64,000 nucleotides of DNA from Planctomycetaceae bacterium (GCA_002702655.1 PABB01000021.1:1-64000); one strand, 5' to 3'. Shown: positions 43,556-52,640, numbered from the stretch's first letter. Numbers and translations are program-made. The notes: generated by a model not told the origin, from the letters alone.

Positions 43556-44668
43556 TCAGCGTTTCTCTGCAGGACCCACGGCGTGCTCGCTCAGTCGTGC
43601 ATCGTCGATGGGCTGCTTGCTTTGATGGACGCGGGTTCGCCACAGTACGGCCCCTGGCATCAACGCGACGAGCGCAAATATCACCGCACCATAAATGCGA
43701 CCAATCTTCCAGGCGCCCTTGAAGCCCGCCTGTCGCTGGCGGGCGAGAATCCGCTCGACCGCCTCCTTGTCGGTCAAAGATTCGAGCAGCGCCAACGCGT
43801 CGGCCGGGTCGCGAAATTGCCCGACTTTCAGGCAGTGCGACTGCACCCCGTCCGCGCGGACGTCGCACCACGCGAGCATGCGTTGAGGAGGTGCGCGGCG
43901 ACGTGTCACGAAGTATCCTTCGTACTGCTCTGCGTGACCCGCATCGGTGCTGCTGCTCAATAACTGTACGGCTTCGTCCAGCGAGACGTCGCGCGGCTCT
44001 GTCCAGGTGGCGTTGATGCTTGACGCTTCGATCACAATCGGCCACGCGAACGCATCCTCTTTCGGGTCATCGGAAGCATGCACGCGAAAGAAATGTGCTG
44101 TTAGCGGGGCGTCTGTTTGATGATGCAAACGTGCAGCCGGGCATGCGTAGATGCCAACCGAGTCCTCGACGGCCTCCGTGTTCGTGGCGCTATCCCATGA
44201 TTGTGTCGCATCGTACGAGGGCTGTGCGGCACTGCCCGTAACGTCGGCCAGCCATACTGGTACGTACGGGAGAACTAATGCTCGCCAGCTATGTTGCGGC
44301 CGACCGGCCGCGTCGTCCACGATCAGCGAAGGAAACGAGGCGTGTTGTTTGCGATAAGAACCGAGCATTTGTGCGATCGCCGGCGCTTGTTCGTCACAAC
44401 GCGACCCCACGTGGTAGGCGCCAAGGTTGTCCAACATAGTGCACATCGAAAAGAGTGCGATTGAAATGCAGAGCGTACCCGCCACGGCAGCCGCGGCCAT
44501 GTAGAAGGCGGCGCGACGAACCGGCTGACCCGGCGGAGTTCGAAACAGCCATTGCCAGTACTTGAAGACGAGCGCGGCCGTGACGGCGCCCAGCCACGGA
44601 CCAACAGCCGCCATTGACGCGGCCACCAAGGCAAACACGTAGGCGATCGTGCGGAGTCGGTATCGCAT
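43556..44668 (-). CDS. Membrane protein with DUF1559-like extracytoplasmic domain (paralog 1)
   Basis: 370 residues. It starts MRYRLRTIAYVFALVAASMAAVGPWLG. There are N-terminal helices at about 8-34 and 53-75 and a C-terminal helix near 335-353. The soluble part has HASFPSLIVDDAAGRPQHSWRALVLPYVPVW, the motif of DUF1559 proteins (H..FPP..I.D..G.P.HSWR.L.LPY), plus YACPAAR. It lacks the N-terminal prepilin cleavage motif. The gene at 44769 is a clear paralog of the same layout. The two are in tandem and 100 bases apart. Confidence 0.75.
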   Translation of the reverse strand: MRYRLRTIAYVFALVAASMAAVGPWLGAVTAALVFKYWQWLFRTPPGQPVRRAAFYMAAAAVAGTLCISIALFSMCTMLDNLGAYHVGSRCDEQAPAIAQMLGSYRKQHASFPSLIVDDAAGRPQHSWRALVLPYVPVWLADVTGSAAQPSYDATQSWDSATNTEAVEDSVGIYACPAARLHHQTDAPLTAHFFRVHASDDPKEDAFAWPIVIEASSINATWTEPRDVSLDEAVQLLSSSTDAGHAEQYEGYFVTRRRAPPQRMLAWCDVRADGVQSHCLKVGQFRDPADALALLESLTDKEAVERILARQRQAGFKGAWKIGRIYGAVIFALVALMPGAVLWRTRVHQSKQPIDDARLSEHAVGPAEKR

Positions 44669-44768
44669 CGACTTTCAACGAGACGGGAAAAAAGGTCGCA
44701 ACCTGGCGAGTCCTCGCGATTATACCGCGGCGCCGCCGGCAACGCGGCGAGGGCCTGCTCGCCGCCGC

Positions 44769-45827
44769 TCAAGCGATTGCCATGCGTTCTGCCTCTCGTG
44801 TGCGTCTGCGAGACAAAGCGATCGCCGGCATGTAAGCGATCGCTACGAACGCGACGATGGCGTAGAGCCGCGCCCAGTTGATTTGCGTGACTTGCTCCAA
44901 TTGCGATTGGCGGCTGAGAATCGAGTTGGCGATCTTGACGTTATCCAGATTTGACAGGAATTCGGCCGCATCCTGACGTGATTCGAATGGAGCCACGAAG
45001 ATTGGCGACGACTGCGTAAAGTTGGCGTACTTCGTACAAGCAACGACAATGCGCAACGGCCTGGCAAGGCGCCGACCTACAATGAAACTGCCGTCGGCTC
45101 CGTCGTGTTTTGCGTCATCGCCCGTCGTGAGGAGATCGAGGGCGTCGTTCAGCGAGATGTCGCCGGGCCGAGTCCACGTGACGTGGCGCCGCCCCGTCTC
45201 GATGAGAACCGGCCATTCAAACGCGTCACGCGCTGGGTCGTCGTTGTCGCTGATGCGGAGATAGGAGGCGTGGACGTCAACTCCCCATTGAAATCCGCGC
45301 TGCGCAGCGGGGCAGCGATATGCGATCGGAGCAGTCCGGGCCGCAGTCAGGTTCGCATCGGCGTCCCACGGTTGATTCGGATCGTACGGGCCGGCGGCGT
45401 TGTTGGCGACGCGTGAATCCAGGTAAGGCAGCACGAGCGACCGCCAGCTATGCACCGGCCTCCCGGAGTCATCGTAGACGATCAGAGGAGGAAACGCGCC
45501 ATGTACCCCGCGGTAGTTGTTCAGCGCATCAACGGCAAGCGAAGCGCGGAATTTGCAGGTGGCGTCGGCAGCCACGCGATCGATCGTCGAATCAGTCGTC
45601 GCGTAGAGATACCCGCCCACGGCCGCCACGCAGACGATCGCAATCGCGAGAGCGGCGGTTGCAGTCCTGACGAAACCGAGCGGCTCGTACCAGGGTACGC
45701 GGTGAATCCACAACCAGCAGAGCAGCACGAGCGCGGCCGCGACGGGTCCCAGCACCGGGCCGGCACCGCTCATCGCCGAAGCAACCAGCGCAATGGCGTA
45801 TGCGATCGTTGCGAGGCGAAAGCGCAT
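44769..45827 (-). CDS. Membrane protein with DUF1559-like extracytoplasmic domain (paralog 2)
   Basis: 352 residues from the ATG at 45827 (MRFRLATIAYAIALVASAMSGAGPVLG), which aligns with the start of paralog 1; the longer TTG start is rejected. It has the same helix plan. Shared motifs are GAFPPLIVYDDSGRPVHSWRSLVLPYLDSRV, YRCPAAQR, and an ISLNDALDLL segment like VSLDEAVQLL in paralog 1. It is upstream in the same direction, so the two probably form an operon. The product is presumably a periplasm-facing membrane protein. The function of this layout is unknown. Confidence 0.75.
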   Translation of the reverse strand: MRFRLATIAYAIALVASAMSGAGPVLGPVAAALVLLCWLWIHRVPWYEPLGFVRTATAALAIAIVCVAAVGGYLYATTDSTIDRVAADATCKFRASLAVDALNNYRGVHGAFPPLIVYDDSGRPVHSWRSLVLPYLDSRVANNAAGPYDPNQPWDADANLTAARTAPIAYRCPAAQRGFQWGVDVHASYLRISDNDDPARDAFEWPVLIETGRRHVTWTRPGDISLNDALDLLTTGDDAKHDGADGSFIVGRRLARPLRIVVACTKYANFTQSSPIFVAPFESRQDAAEFLSNLDNVKIANSILSRQSQLEQVTQINWARLYAIVAFVAIAYMPAIALSRRRTREAERMAIA

Positions 45828-46056
45828 CGGCAAGCGAACAGTGGGTCTGGCGGACGCGATCAGCAGCGGGCGCTTGCCAGATTGTATCGCGACCGGCTAT
45901 TTGCCCCCACGGCAATGCGCCCCCGGGATTGCGTCCGCATTGGCTAGCGACGCCGGAATACACAGCGTGCGCGACCGCACGATGCGAAAGCGTCGCGCTG
46001 GCAAGCGCGCCGGCGGCGCTGGAGCGAGACTTCGCCCGAAAAGCGAAGCGGGGGCG

Positions 46057-46293
46057 CTACGCCCAATTACCGCTGAGCGCGGCCATGTTGCCGCGTGCGG
46101 GCGCCGTGACGCTGGCTTGCGGGCCTTTGATGGCGCCGAAGCCGCCGTATTCGCGAATTTCCATCCACAGGCACAGGCACGCGATCAGCAGCGCCAGCAG
46201 TGACACGATCAGCATGACCGTGTACACGTTCCAGGGCGACTTCTTGGTCAGGACCGAGGGAGCGCTAGCTTCGAAGTTGGGTTGCGACATCAT
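46057..46293 (-). CDS. Small single-helix membrane protein
   Basis: 78 residues. One transmembrane helix (about 24-45, VYTVMLIVSLLALLIACLCLWM) is preceded by a polar N-terminus. AGGAGGG lies 3 bases before the ATG pair. The reading frame starts 29 bases before the end of the upstream coiled-coil gene, so translation is probably coupled. No family recognised. Confidence 0.7.
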   Translation of the reverse strand: MMSQPNFEASAPSVLTKKSPWNVYTVMLIVSLLALLIACLCLWMEIREYGGFGAIKGPQASVTAPARGNMAALSGNWA

Positions 46294-47092
46294 CGCCCTC
46301 CTGGATCGGACCCTGCTGATACTCGCGAAGCACTTGCCCCACGGCGCGATCGGGATTGGTTTGAATGATCATCGCCCGACCGAGATACCGCTCGCCGCGG
46401 AAGATTTCGACGGTTTGGTTCTTCTTGACGCCGTCGTCGGCGCCGATCGAGATTTCGATGAGCTGCTTGCCCGCGGTGCGGCGGGTGGCCGCCACGACGC
46501 CGCGCACCCGCGGCACCGCCTCGCCGGTCGGGTCAATGTCGTTCTCACGCAGCAGGGAATTCTTCATAGCAAGATCCTGCACGAGTTGGGCGTTGCGGTC
46601 CTTCACCTCGTTCAACTCGCCGGCGGTCGTGTGCAGGTCGGTGGTCGCCTTGAGCGTCGTAGCGAACAGTTGGTCGCGCTCCTGCTGGGCGGTGCGGATA
46701 TCCGACCGCAGCTTCTGCACCTCTTCGCTGAGGAGGCGGTTGTTCTCGCTGGTCGAGGTGACCGTGCCCTGCAGCGCCGAAATCTGGTTGGCCGCCTGCT
46801 CCAGCTCAGTCTGCAGGCCGTTGCGGTCTTCGACCAACTGGACGCGTTCGGTTTCCAGCTTGCGGGCTTCCTGCTTGGCGGCTTCCTTCTCGGCTTCCAA
46901 CTGGCTGATCTGCCGGAGATACGCGGCCTTCTGGTCGGTGTAGTCCGACTCGGCCTGGTTCAGCTTCGTGTTGAGCGCCTGGTAGGCGTCGCGCCAGTTG
47001 GTGTGCGTCGAGTACACCGCCATCCCGATGACCATCACGATGATCGACGTGACCAGGATGATTCCGGTGAAGATTTTGCCGAGCAGGGACAT
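46265..47092 (-). CDS. Membrane-anchored coiled-coil protein
   Basis: 275 residues. One N-terminal helix (IFTGIILVTSIIVMVIGMAVY, about 7-27) is followed by a long coiled coil (about 35-160, many A/E/L/Q heptads such as LEAEKEAAKQEARKLETERVQL) and a small beta domain at the C-terminus (GVVAATRRTAGKQLIEISIGADDGVKKNQTVEIFRGERYLGRAMI). The tail domain resembles the MreC-like beta barrel in general plan, which is only a suggestion. A near-consensus promoter lies 273 bases upstream. The gene is co-directional with, and overlaps, the small membrane gene at 46057. Start ATG 47092. Confidence 0.75.
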   Translation of the reverse strand: MSLLGKIFTGIILVTSIIVMVIGMAVYSTHTNWRDAYQALNTKLNQAESDYTDQKAAYLRQISQLEAEKEAAKQEARKLETERVQLVEDRNGLQTELEQAANQISALQGTVTSTSENNRLLSEEVQKLRSDIRTAQQERDQLFATTLKATTDLHTTAGELNEVKDRNAQLVQDLAMKNSLLRENDIDPTGEAVPRVRGVVAATRRTAGKQLIEISIGADDGVKKNQTVEIFRGERYLGRAMIIQTNPDRAVGQVLREYQQGPIQEGDDVATQLRS

Positions 47093-47489
47093 AACGCGCG
47101 AATTCCTTGTGGTCGGCAGCGGCAGCCCGGGCGGGCGAGGCGTTTGCCGGCAGGTCGACGCCGTGCACTTCCAATGCACGGGTTGACCGAGTGTTCTCAA
47201 CCGACGCGACTCCCGCGCCGAGGAGATGGCGGCACGCGGCGGGGCGTTCCGAAGACCCCGGGCGGGGCAGTGGGATGACCCTTCCCCTCGGGGGGGACTC
47301 CCCGCGAGGCGGGCCGATTTGCCCAAACCGCTGCCGTACACAGGAGATAGCTCCTGTCCTTGGCAGTATAGTCAGGCTAGGAAAACAGTGTCAAACTTCC
47401 GCCCTGGCCGTCGCTGGGGGAAGCGGGGAATTCCCGCCCTGCCGGCCGGATTATGCCGGGAGGACAGCTTGTGCCGGGGGACCAGTTCG
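47093..47489. other. Long leader region of the coiled-coil gene
   Basis: 397 bases, holding the promoter at 47365-47394, a small CAGGAG-ATAG-CTCCTG hairpin close to the predicted transcription start, and no gene. Confidence 0.5.
47365..47394 (-). promoter_or_regulatory. Near-consensus sigma-70 promoter of the coiled-coil/small membrane gene pair
   Basis: On the minus strand TTGACA and TATACT are separated by 18 bases. The predicted start of transcription leaves about 265 bases of untranslated leader before the ATG at 47092. This is the strongest promoter match in the window. Confidence 0.7.
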
Positions 47490-47708
47490 TCAGCCGCCGG
47501 GGAAGCAGCTACACGAGCCGCCGCAGGGGCCGGGGGGCGGCGCCTGAGGGAGCTGGCCCCCGCCGCCGTGGGTATGGGCGGCCGGGACGCTCAGCAGTCG
47601 GGTCAGCCGCGACCCGCCGCACTGCTCGCACTCGGGCGTCTCTTCGCCGCGGACCAAGTGCTCCTGTTCGCGCTGGCAGTCGTCGCAGACGAATTCGTAG
47701 AGGGGCAT
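47490..47708 (-). CDS. FmdB-family zinc-ribbon protein
   Basis: 72 residues. The start MPLYEFVCDDCQ and the second pair CEQC form the standard CxxC...CxxC zinc ribbon of the FmdB/regulatory-protein family. The tail is glycine/proline-rich and contains two more cysteines near the end (GPCGGSCSC). Members are small and probably regulatory or metal-related; none is characterised well. It follows the gene at 47819 on the same strand, with half repeat B3 between them. Confidence 0.85.
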   Translation of the reverse strand: MPLYEFVCDDCQREQEHLVRGEETPECEQCGGSRLTRLLSVPAAHTHGGGGQLPQAPPPGPCGGSCSCFPGG

Positions 47709-47750
47709 GGCTGGGGAGAGGCGAGAGGTCGGAGGTCAGGGACAGATTGG

Positions 47751-47789
47751 GGCGGCTGGGGACGGAGCGCAGCGGAGGCCCCAGGAGGT
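47751..47789. repeat. Half copy of repeat family B
   Basis: GGCGGCTGGGGACGGAGCGC and the following GCCCCAG match the left arm of copies B1 and B2. No right arm follows. Confidence 0.6.
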
Positions 47790-47818
47790 CGTGTTCATGC
47801 GAGCTATCTGACCCCATT

Positions 47819-48547
47819 CTACTTGCCGCGGGACCAGCGCTCTTCCGGGCGGCGGAGAATCTCGTTGGCGAGGATCAGTTGCCGTGCGCCCCCCGGGCGG
47901 GTCAGCGTGCCGATCAGCTCGGCGATCATCGGGCTGGGCGCTTCGGCCTGTATGGCTTCGACCGATTGCTCGAGCGAACCCAGTTTGTGGCTGAACTTCT
48001 CTCGCAGGTGCTCTTCCATCCGCTCGTCGGCCAGGCCAATCGACTCGGCCAAGTGGGTCGAGTGTTCGGTGACCGGGTGGCTGCCGATATGCGTGCGGAC
48101 GTGGTCGGCGACCGTTTCGTGCTGCGGTTGCTGCTGGGGCTGAGCCGGCCGTCTCGCCGCGGGCCGCTGACTGCGGTCGCGCTGTGGTCTGTCAGAGCCC
48201 AGCGGAGCGCGCAAGGGCGGCCGGGCGGGCTGCGGGACGTCGCGACCACTGCCGGGGCGCGTTTGAGCAGGGCGCTGCTGGCCGACTGCGGGCCGGGGCT
48301 TCGCCGGCTGCTCGCCGCCGCCGCGGGCCTTGCGCAGAAAATCTTCGACTTCCTTCCGCAGCGCGTCCTGCGGCGGCCCTGCGGGACCGGCGCCCGGCGC
48401 GGGTCGGGGGGCTGGCTTCACCTTCGGCCGCTTCCCCTTCTCGCGATTCGCCGCGAGCTGACTCAATCCCGACATGACGACGAAGATGATCGGAATGATC
48501 ACCTTCAAGATGTCATCGATGTCGGCGAGGATCAGCAGCGATTGCAT
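47819..48547 (-). CDS. Hypothetical membrane-linked protein with long disordered middle
   Basis: 242 residues. A short N-terminal hydrophobic segment (DDILKVIIPIIFVVMSGLSQL, about 11-31) anchors it. A proline/arginine/glutamine-rich disordered middle covers about 40-145. The C-terminal helical part has VADHVRTHIGSHPVTEHSTHLAESIGLADERMEEHLREKFSHKLG and ends ARQLILANEILRRPEERW. The last stretch looks like a conserved docking motif in planctomycete proteins, but I cannot name it. It is co-directional with floA, which is just upstream (111 bases). Function unknown. Confidence 0.7.
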   Translation of the reverse strand: MQSLLILADIDDILKVIIPIIFVVMSGLSQLAANREKGKRPKVKPAPRPAPGAGPAGPPQDALRKEVEDFLRKARGGGEQPAKPRPAVGQQRPAQTRPGSGRDVPQPARPPLRAPLGSDRPQRDRSQRPAARRPAQPQQQPQHETVADHVRTHIGSHPVTEHSTHLAESIGLADERMEEHLREKFSHKLGSLEQSVEAIQAEAPSPMIAELIGTLTRPGGARQLILANEILRRPEERWSRGK

Positions 48548-48550
48548 GGC

Positions 48551-48652
48551 GGTTGAGAGTAGGCCGTAGGCGGTTGGCAGCAGGCGGTTTGTTGGCGGCG
48601 GGGTTTACGGCGCTGGCCGACGGCCGAGAGCTGATAGCCAACAGCCTGTTCG
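48551..48652. repeat. Loose relative of repeat family D
   Basis: TAGGCCGTAGGCGGTTGGC and the later GCTGATAGCCAACAGCC form a weak hairpin similar to 30341-30416. It lies between floA and the gene at 47819. Confidence 0.45.
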
Positions 48653-48658
48653 TCAATT

Positions 48659-49768
48659 CTACGCCGCGCCGTCGGTCGGGCGGGCCGGCGCGGCGCTCAC
48701 GCCCGCGATGGCTTCCCGCATGTCGGTGTCGGCCTGGACATTTTTCAGCCGGTAGTAGTCGAGGATGCCCAGTTTGCCGCTGTGGAAGGCGTCGGCGATC
48801 GCCTTGGGCACCTCCGCTTCCGATTGAACCAGCAGGGCGCGATTCTCTTCGATAGTCGCGATGTTCTCCTGTTCCTCCGAGACGGCCATCGCCCGCTTGC
48901 TTTCCGCGGCGGCGCGGGCCACGCGGGTGTCGGCTTCGGCCTGGTCGGCCTGGAGCCGAGCGCCAATGTTGTCCCCGACGTCGATATCGGCAATGTCAAT
49001 CGACACGATCTCAAACGCGGTCTGCGAGTCGAGTTTGCGGGCCAGCACGGTGCGCGAGATGCGATCGGGGTTCTCCAGCACGTCGGCGTGCGTGGCGGCC
49101 GAGCCGATCGCGCTGACGATGCCTTCGCCCACGCGGGCGACGATCGTGTCCTCGGTGGCGCCGCCAATCAGCTGGTCGAGATTCGCTCGCACGGTCACAC
49201 GCGCTTTCACCTTGAGTTGAATGCCGTTTTTGGCAATCGAGTCGAGCGACGGCCGTTTGGCGTCGCGTGCGGGACAGTCGATCACCCGCGGGTAGACGCT
49301 GGTCTGCACGGCTTCCAGGATGTTGCGGCCGGCCAGATCGATCGCGGTGGCCCGCTTGAATGTGAGCGGAATGACCTTGGCCTTCTTGGCGGCGATCATG
49401 GCGCGGATTACCAACGGCAGGTTGCCGCCGGCCAGGTAGTGCGCCTCCAGCGCCTTGGTGGAGATCTCTTCCTCTTCGTCCAAACCTGACTGCACGGCCA
49501 TGATTTTGGCGCGGGTGATGATGGTGGGGTTCACCTTCCGCAGCCACATCCGCACCAGGTCGAAAATACCGATCCCGGCGCCGGTCATCACCGACTGGAT
49601 CCAGAGCTTGAAGAACCGCCAGAAGATGGCCAGGAACACCAGCAGCGCCAGCACGGCAATGACCGCGCCGACCAGAATCGCCGTTTCCAGGATGGAGCCG
49701 TCCTCGCCGCCGAATTGCAGCAGCAGGGCGTAGTTCGGGGAGCGGGCAATCATCGCAACGATCTCCAT
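48659..49768 (-). CDS. floA: Flotillin-like protein FloA
   Basis: 369 residues. FloA inserts into the cytoplasmic membrane as a hairpin and organises lipid microdomains. The N-terminal hydrophobic segment ([22 protein letters not shown]) precedes the conserved [24 protein letters not shown]. The SPFH core has [28 protein letters not shown] and [33 protein letters not shown]. The C-terminal coiled coil is rich in [19 protein letters not shown]. The three-gene run nfeD - short FloA-like - floA matches the nfeD/floA pairing known from Bacillus. Confidence 0.93.
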   Translation of the reverse strand: MEIVAMIARSPNYALLLQFGGEDGSILETAILVGAVIAVLALLVFLAIFWRFFKLWIQSVMTGAGIGIFDLVRMWLRKVNPTIITRAKIMAVQSGLDEEEEISTKALEAHYLAGGNLPLVIRAMIAAKKAKVIPLTFKRATAIDLAGRNILEAVQTSVYPRVIDCPARDAKRPSLDSIAKNGIQLKVKARVTVRANLDQLIGGATEDTIVARVGEGIVSAIGSAATHADVLENPDRISRTVLARKLDSQTAFEIVSIDIADIDVGDNIGARLQADQAEADTRVARAAAESKRAMAVSEEQENIATIEENRALLVQSEAEVPKAIADAFHSGKLGILDYYRLKNVQADTDMREAIAGVSAAPARPTDGAA

Positions 49769-49860
49769 TCGAGCGCGGGCCGAGGGCTTCTACTGGCTGG
49801 TTGTAACGCCGCGGGCGCGGCGGAGCAAGTCGCCGCTGTCCGCGCCCAACGCCGCAAGCG

Positions 49861-50304
49861 TCACCCCGTCGAACGCTGGAAACGCTGACGCTGGTCCAGG
49901 TCCGCTGCGGCCGCTTGGTCGAAATCCAAGTCAGCCCCGCCGTCCTCGCGGGCGGCGATCATGCCCCGCACGACCAATTCGGGGTCGCCGCCGGCGCGGG
50001 CGTGCTCGGCGAGTTTGTCGAATGTCGCCTCCTCGTGGAGCCCGGCCTGCCTGGCCATAACGTACGCGTGGACCACTTTCTTCACCTTGATGCGCCGCAA
50101 CTTCATCGTCAGCAGCTTGGCAACGGGGATCGGCGCTCCGGCCATCGCGGCCTGAATCCACAGCCGGAAAATCGACCAGAAGATCGCCAAGAAGACAAAC
50201 AGCAGGGCCATGGCAATAAGAGCCACGGCCAGCAGCACATACTCTAGGGCTACGCCTTGTCGACCGGCTGCCGAGAACACGCGAGTGAGTGTGACGGCCA
50301 TCAC
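49861..50304 (-). CDS. Short FloA-like protein without the SPFH core
   Basis: 147 residues. The hydrophobic segment and the following residues match FloA (LAIFWSIFRLWIQAAMAGAPIPVAKLLTMKLRRIKV, VVHAYVMARQAGL, DPELVVRGMIAARE). The protein stops at the start of what is the SPFH domain in FloA. It therefore keeps the membrane anchor and helical linker only. AAGGAG lies 12-15 bases before the starts (GTG at 50304 or ATG at 50301). It sits between nfeD (35 bases) and floA (92 bases) in one operon-like run, so it may modulate FloA assembly. The residual AAAADLDQRQRFQRSTG tail has no counterpart. Confidence 0.72.
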   Translation of the reverse strand: MMAVTLTRVFSAAGRQGVALEYVLLAVALIAMALLFVFLAIFWSIFRLWIQAAMAGAPIPVAKLLTMKLRRIKVKKVVHAYVMARQAGLHEEATFDKLAEHARAGGDPELVVRGMIAAREDGGADLDFDQAAAADLDQRQRFQRSTG

Positions 50305-50339
50305 GATTTGGATCAGCTCCTTCTCGGCGAGTCAGCGCG

Positions 50340-50921
50340 CTACGTGAGCGGTTCCTCGAAATCTTCCAACCCGAAATCCTCCAGCGGTTGCTCGAGCACC
50401 TGGCCGTGCTCGGCGGCGATGTGGCGGGCTTCGTCCCCTTCGGCCGGTCGGACCATCACCCGGTTGCCGCGGACCTCGACGACCACCACGGGCGTGCCGG
50501 GCTCGATCGGCAGGCCCCGGCTCACGGCGTCGATCAGTTGTCCGTCGATCAGCACGCTGCCGCTGGGGAGCATCAGGCTCTTGGCCACGCCGGTGCGGCC
50601 GACCAGGTTGCGGCGATTGTCTTCGGGGTCGACCTCGTCGGCCGACGGCAACTCGCCCAGAAACGCTTTGCCCATGGGCGTATGCGGCAGAATCTTAAAC
50701 GCGGCGGCAATGGTCGCGGGCACCGCGACCAGGGCGATCGTGGTGAACGCGAGCCCCGTGGTCATGTCGCGGCGGTAGGCCACGACCAGACTGGCAATGA
50801 CTCCTACGGCGGCGAAGAAGCTGATCACGCCGCCCGAGGGGATAAACACCTCCAGCACGGCCAGCAGGCAGGCGCCGGCCAAAAAGAGAATCGCCCAGCC
50901 GATCGGGTCCAAAAAGTTCAT
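50340..50921 (-). CDS. NfeD-family membrane protein
   Basis: 193 residues. N-terminal helices (about 7-30, 35-50 and 57-75) include the typical GWAILFLAGACLLAVLEVFIPSGGVISF. The C-terminal OB-fold domain has NLVGRTGVAKSLMLPSGSVLIDGQLIDAVSRG and VVVEVRGNRVMVRP, the classic NfeD signature. NfeD partners flotillins in membrane microdomains, which agrees with floA two genes downstream. The acidic tail (EDFGLEDFEEPLT) is family-typical. Likely first gene of the cluster. Confidence 0.92.
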   Translation of the reverse strand: MNFLDPIGWAILFLAGACLLAVLEVFIPSGGVISFFAAVGVIASLVVAYRRDMTTGLAFTTIALVAVPATIAAAFKILPHTPMGKAFLGELPSADEVDPEDNRRNLVGRTGVAKSLMLPSGSVLIDGQLIDAVSRGLPIEPGTPVVVVEVRGNRVMVRPAEGDEARHIAAEHGQVLEQPLEDFGLEDFEEPLT

Positions 50922-50972
50922 CGCACTGGGTTCCTGCGCCGTCGAATCCGTCCGCCCGTGGGGCGTGTTTGT

Positions 50973-50978
50973 ATTGTA
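50973..50978 (-). promoter_or_regulatory. Possible -10 element of the nfeD-floA cluster
   Basis: TACAAT on the minus strand, 52 bases before the nfeD ATG. No convincing -35. Confidence 0.3.
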
Positions 50979-51046
50979 GCACTTCGCCCCGGGGGCGCAT
51001 GAAGTACGTCTCCGGCGTTGGCCCTGCCCTGAGCGACCAGCCGCAG

Positions 51047-52369
51047 CTACGGCAGCGGGATATCGTGCAGCTCAAACTCCAGCGGCACGCTCATGATTGC
51101 CGCCGGCGATTGGTAGATCCACTGGTAGCCGGCGATGTCGTCTTCGGGGATTTCGTAGATGTAGGCAAAGCCGATTTCGTCGACGCCCTGGGACACGGTT
51201 TCGATGCCGACGTCCTCGACCTTCTCGCCCGCCGGGTTCACCAGCCAGGCCAGATTCTGATAGACCCACGAACGATGCGATTCGAGTCCCGTCTCCGGCC
51301 CCGCGACGCGGACCCGCATGTAGACTTCCCACACCGGGCCGTTCTTGCGGACCCGATCGACGGCCACGGTGACCCCGGCGATCGTTTGCTCGACGCCCTC
51401 GGCGTCCTTGAGCTTGTCGAATTTGAACTCGGCCTTCTTGCCCGGCGCGAGCACGGTGAGCGTGCCGGCGATCGTGCTCAGCATGGTCGCTTCGCGAGCG
51501 GGCAACTCCAACGGCAGCGTCAGGTCGCTGGCGAAGCTGCCTGGCTGCAACTCCACGTCGATCACGTTCATTTGCGTGGCCAGCGGAATCGACCGTCCGT
51601 CGTCGGCGGTGACCTGCAGCGACGCGGCGTCCAGCGACAGCGCGATCGGCTCCAGCCGCGGTTCCCACGATGCTTCCAGCCCCACGTGCAGGTTGCTTTG
51701 CTCGGGCGAGCGGAGCCCGCGCTGCGCTTGCACGGCGATCGGCTCCAACCGGAGCGGGCCCACATAGGTGGCCCGACCGCTGCGACGCAACTCCTCCGGC
51801 GGCCGCTCGACGATGCCCAAACCGTCCTCGCCCGAGTACGGATACGGCGACAGGTTGGCGTCGTCCAGCAGGCGATCGACCACGGGCCAGAAGTCCGCGT
51901 CGTCGGCCGTGACCGTCAGCGGCACGTCGGCCGGTTGCTGGCCGAACTGCTCGCGGAAGTCGATCAGCCGGTTGCCCGTTTGTTTTTCGATGGCAGCGAA
52001 GATGTCGGCGAGCTTGGCGTCCTGCATGTCGAGCGTCAGCCGCGACGCCGACAGCGCCGACTCGGCCACGTCCTGCTGCACGGCGGCGCGGATGCGGTCG
52101 AGCCGCATGGCCACTTCCGGCGGCATCCGCTGATCGGGCGACGGCAGCGCGGCCAGCAGCGCGTCGGCGTCGCCGCGGCCCAGTTCTGTCAGCTCTCGCT
52201 CGGCCGCGTCGCGGTCGCCGGCGTCGTCGGCGTTGAGTTGCTGCACCAGGGCGGTCACCCGCTGAGCGTCGATCTCCGCCGCTGCGCCGGTCGCCGTGCC
52301 AATGCCGAGCAGGCAGGCGCCGACTGCGTAGGCCAAGCGGATCGGAACTTGTCTCAAACAACAATTCAT
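51047..52369 (-). CDS. Exported hypothetical protein (440 residues)
   Basis: The first 35 residues include a hydrophobic export stretch (LAYAVGACLLGIGTATGAAA). The early part (VTALVQQLNADDAGDRDAAERELTELGRGDADALLAALPSPD) resembles a short HEAT-like repeat. A middle part (ADIFAAIEKQTGNRLIDFREQFGQQPADVPLTVTADDADFWPVVDRLLDDANL) recalls the secretin N-domain. The second half is an all-beta region of unknown type. I know the pattern from other planctomycetes but it has no functional name. ATG at 52369. Adjacent genes are transcribed convergently or divergently; it stands alone. Confidence 0.65.
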   Translation of the reverse strand: MNCCLRQVPIRLAYAVGACLLGIGTATGAAAEIDAQRVTALVQQLNADDAGDRDAAERELTELGRGDADALLAALPSPDQRMPPEVAMRLDRIRAAVQQDVAESALSASRLTLDMQDAKLADIFAAIEKQTGNRLIDFREQFGQQPADVPLTVTADDADFWPVVDRLLDDANLSPYPYSGEDGLGIVERPPEELRRSGRATYVGPLRLEPIAVQAQRGLRSPEQSNLHVGLEASWEPRLEPIALSLDAASLQVTADDGRSIPLATQMNVIDVELQPGSFASDLTLPLELPAREATMLSTIAGTLTVLAPGKKAEFKFDKLKDAEGVEQTIAGVTVAVDRVRKNGPVWEVYMRVRVAGPETGLESHRSWVYQNLAWLVNPAGEKVEDVGIETVSQGVDEIGFAYIYEIPEDDIAGYQWIYQSPAAIMSVPLEFELHDIPLP

Positions 52370-52640
52370 GACGAGCAGATTGCCAAGTAGAAAATAGGAG
52401 CCATCAGACCGCCGCCCATTTTACCCTTTCTGCCGTGGCAACGCTCCTGTGAAGCCGCCACGCTAGCGGCAGACGCCTCGGCGGGCCGGCAGCAATTCGC
52501 GGGAACTGCCGTTGTTCGCGGGACAGTTCGGGCGATACCATCCGTCACCCGCGCAGCGTCCGCCGCCGCACGTCGGCGATCAGTGGTTGACGCCGAGCGC
52601 CGCAGCGACCGCTCTTTCTCACGGTTCGGCAGGATCTGTC

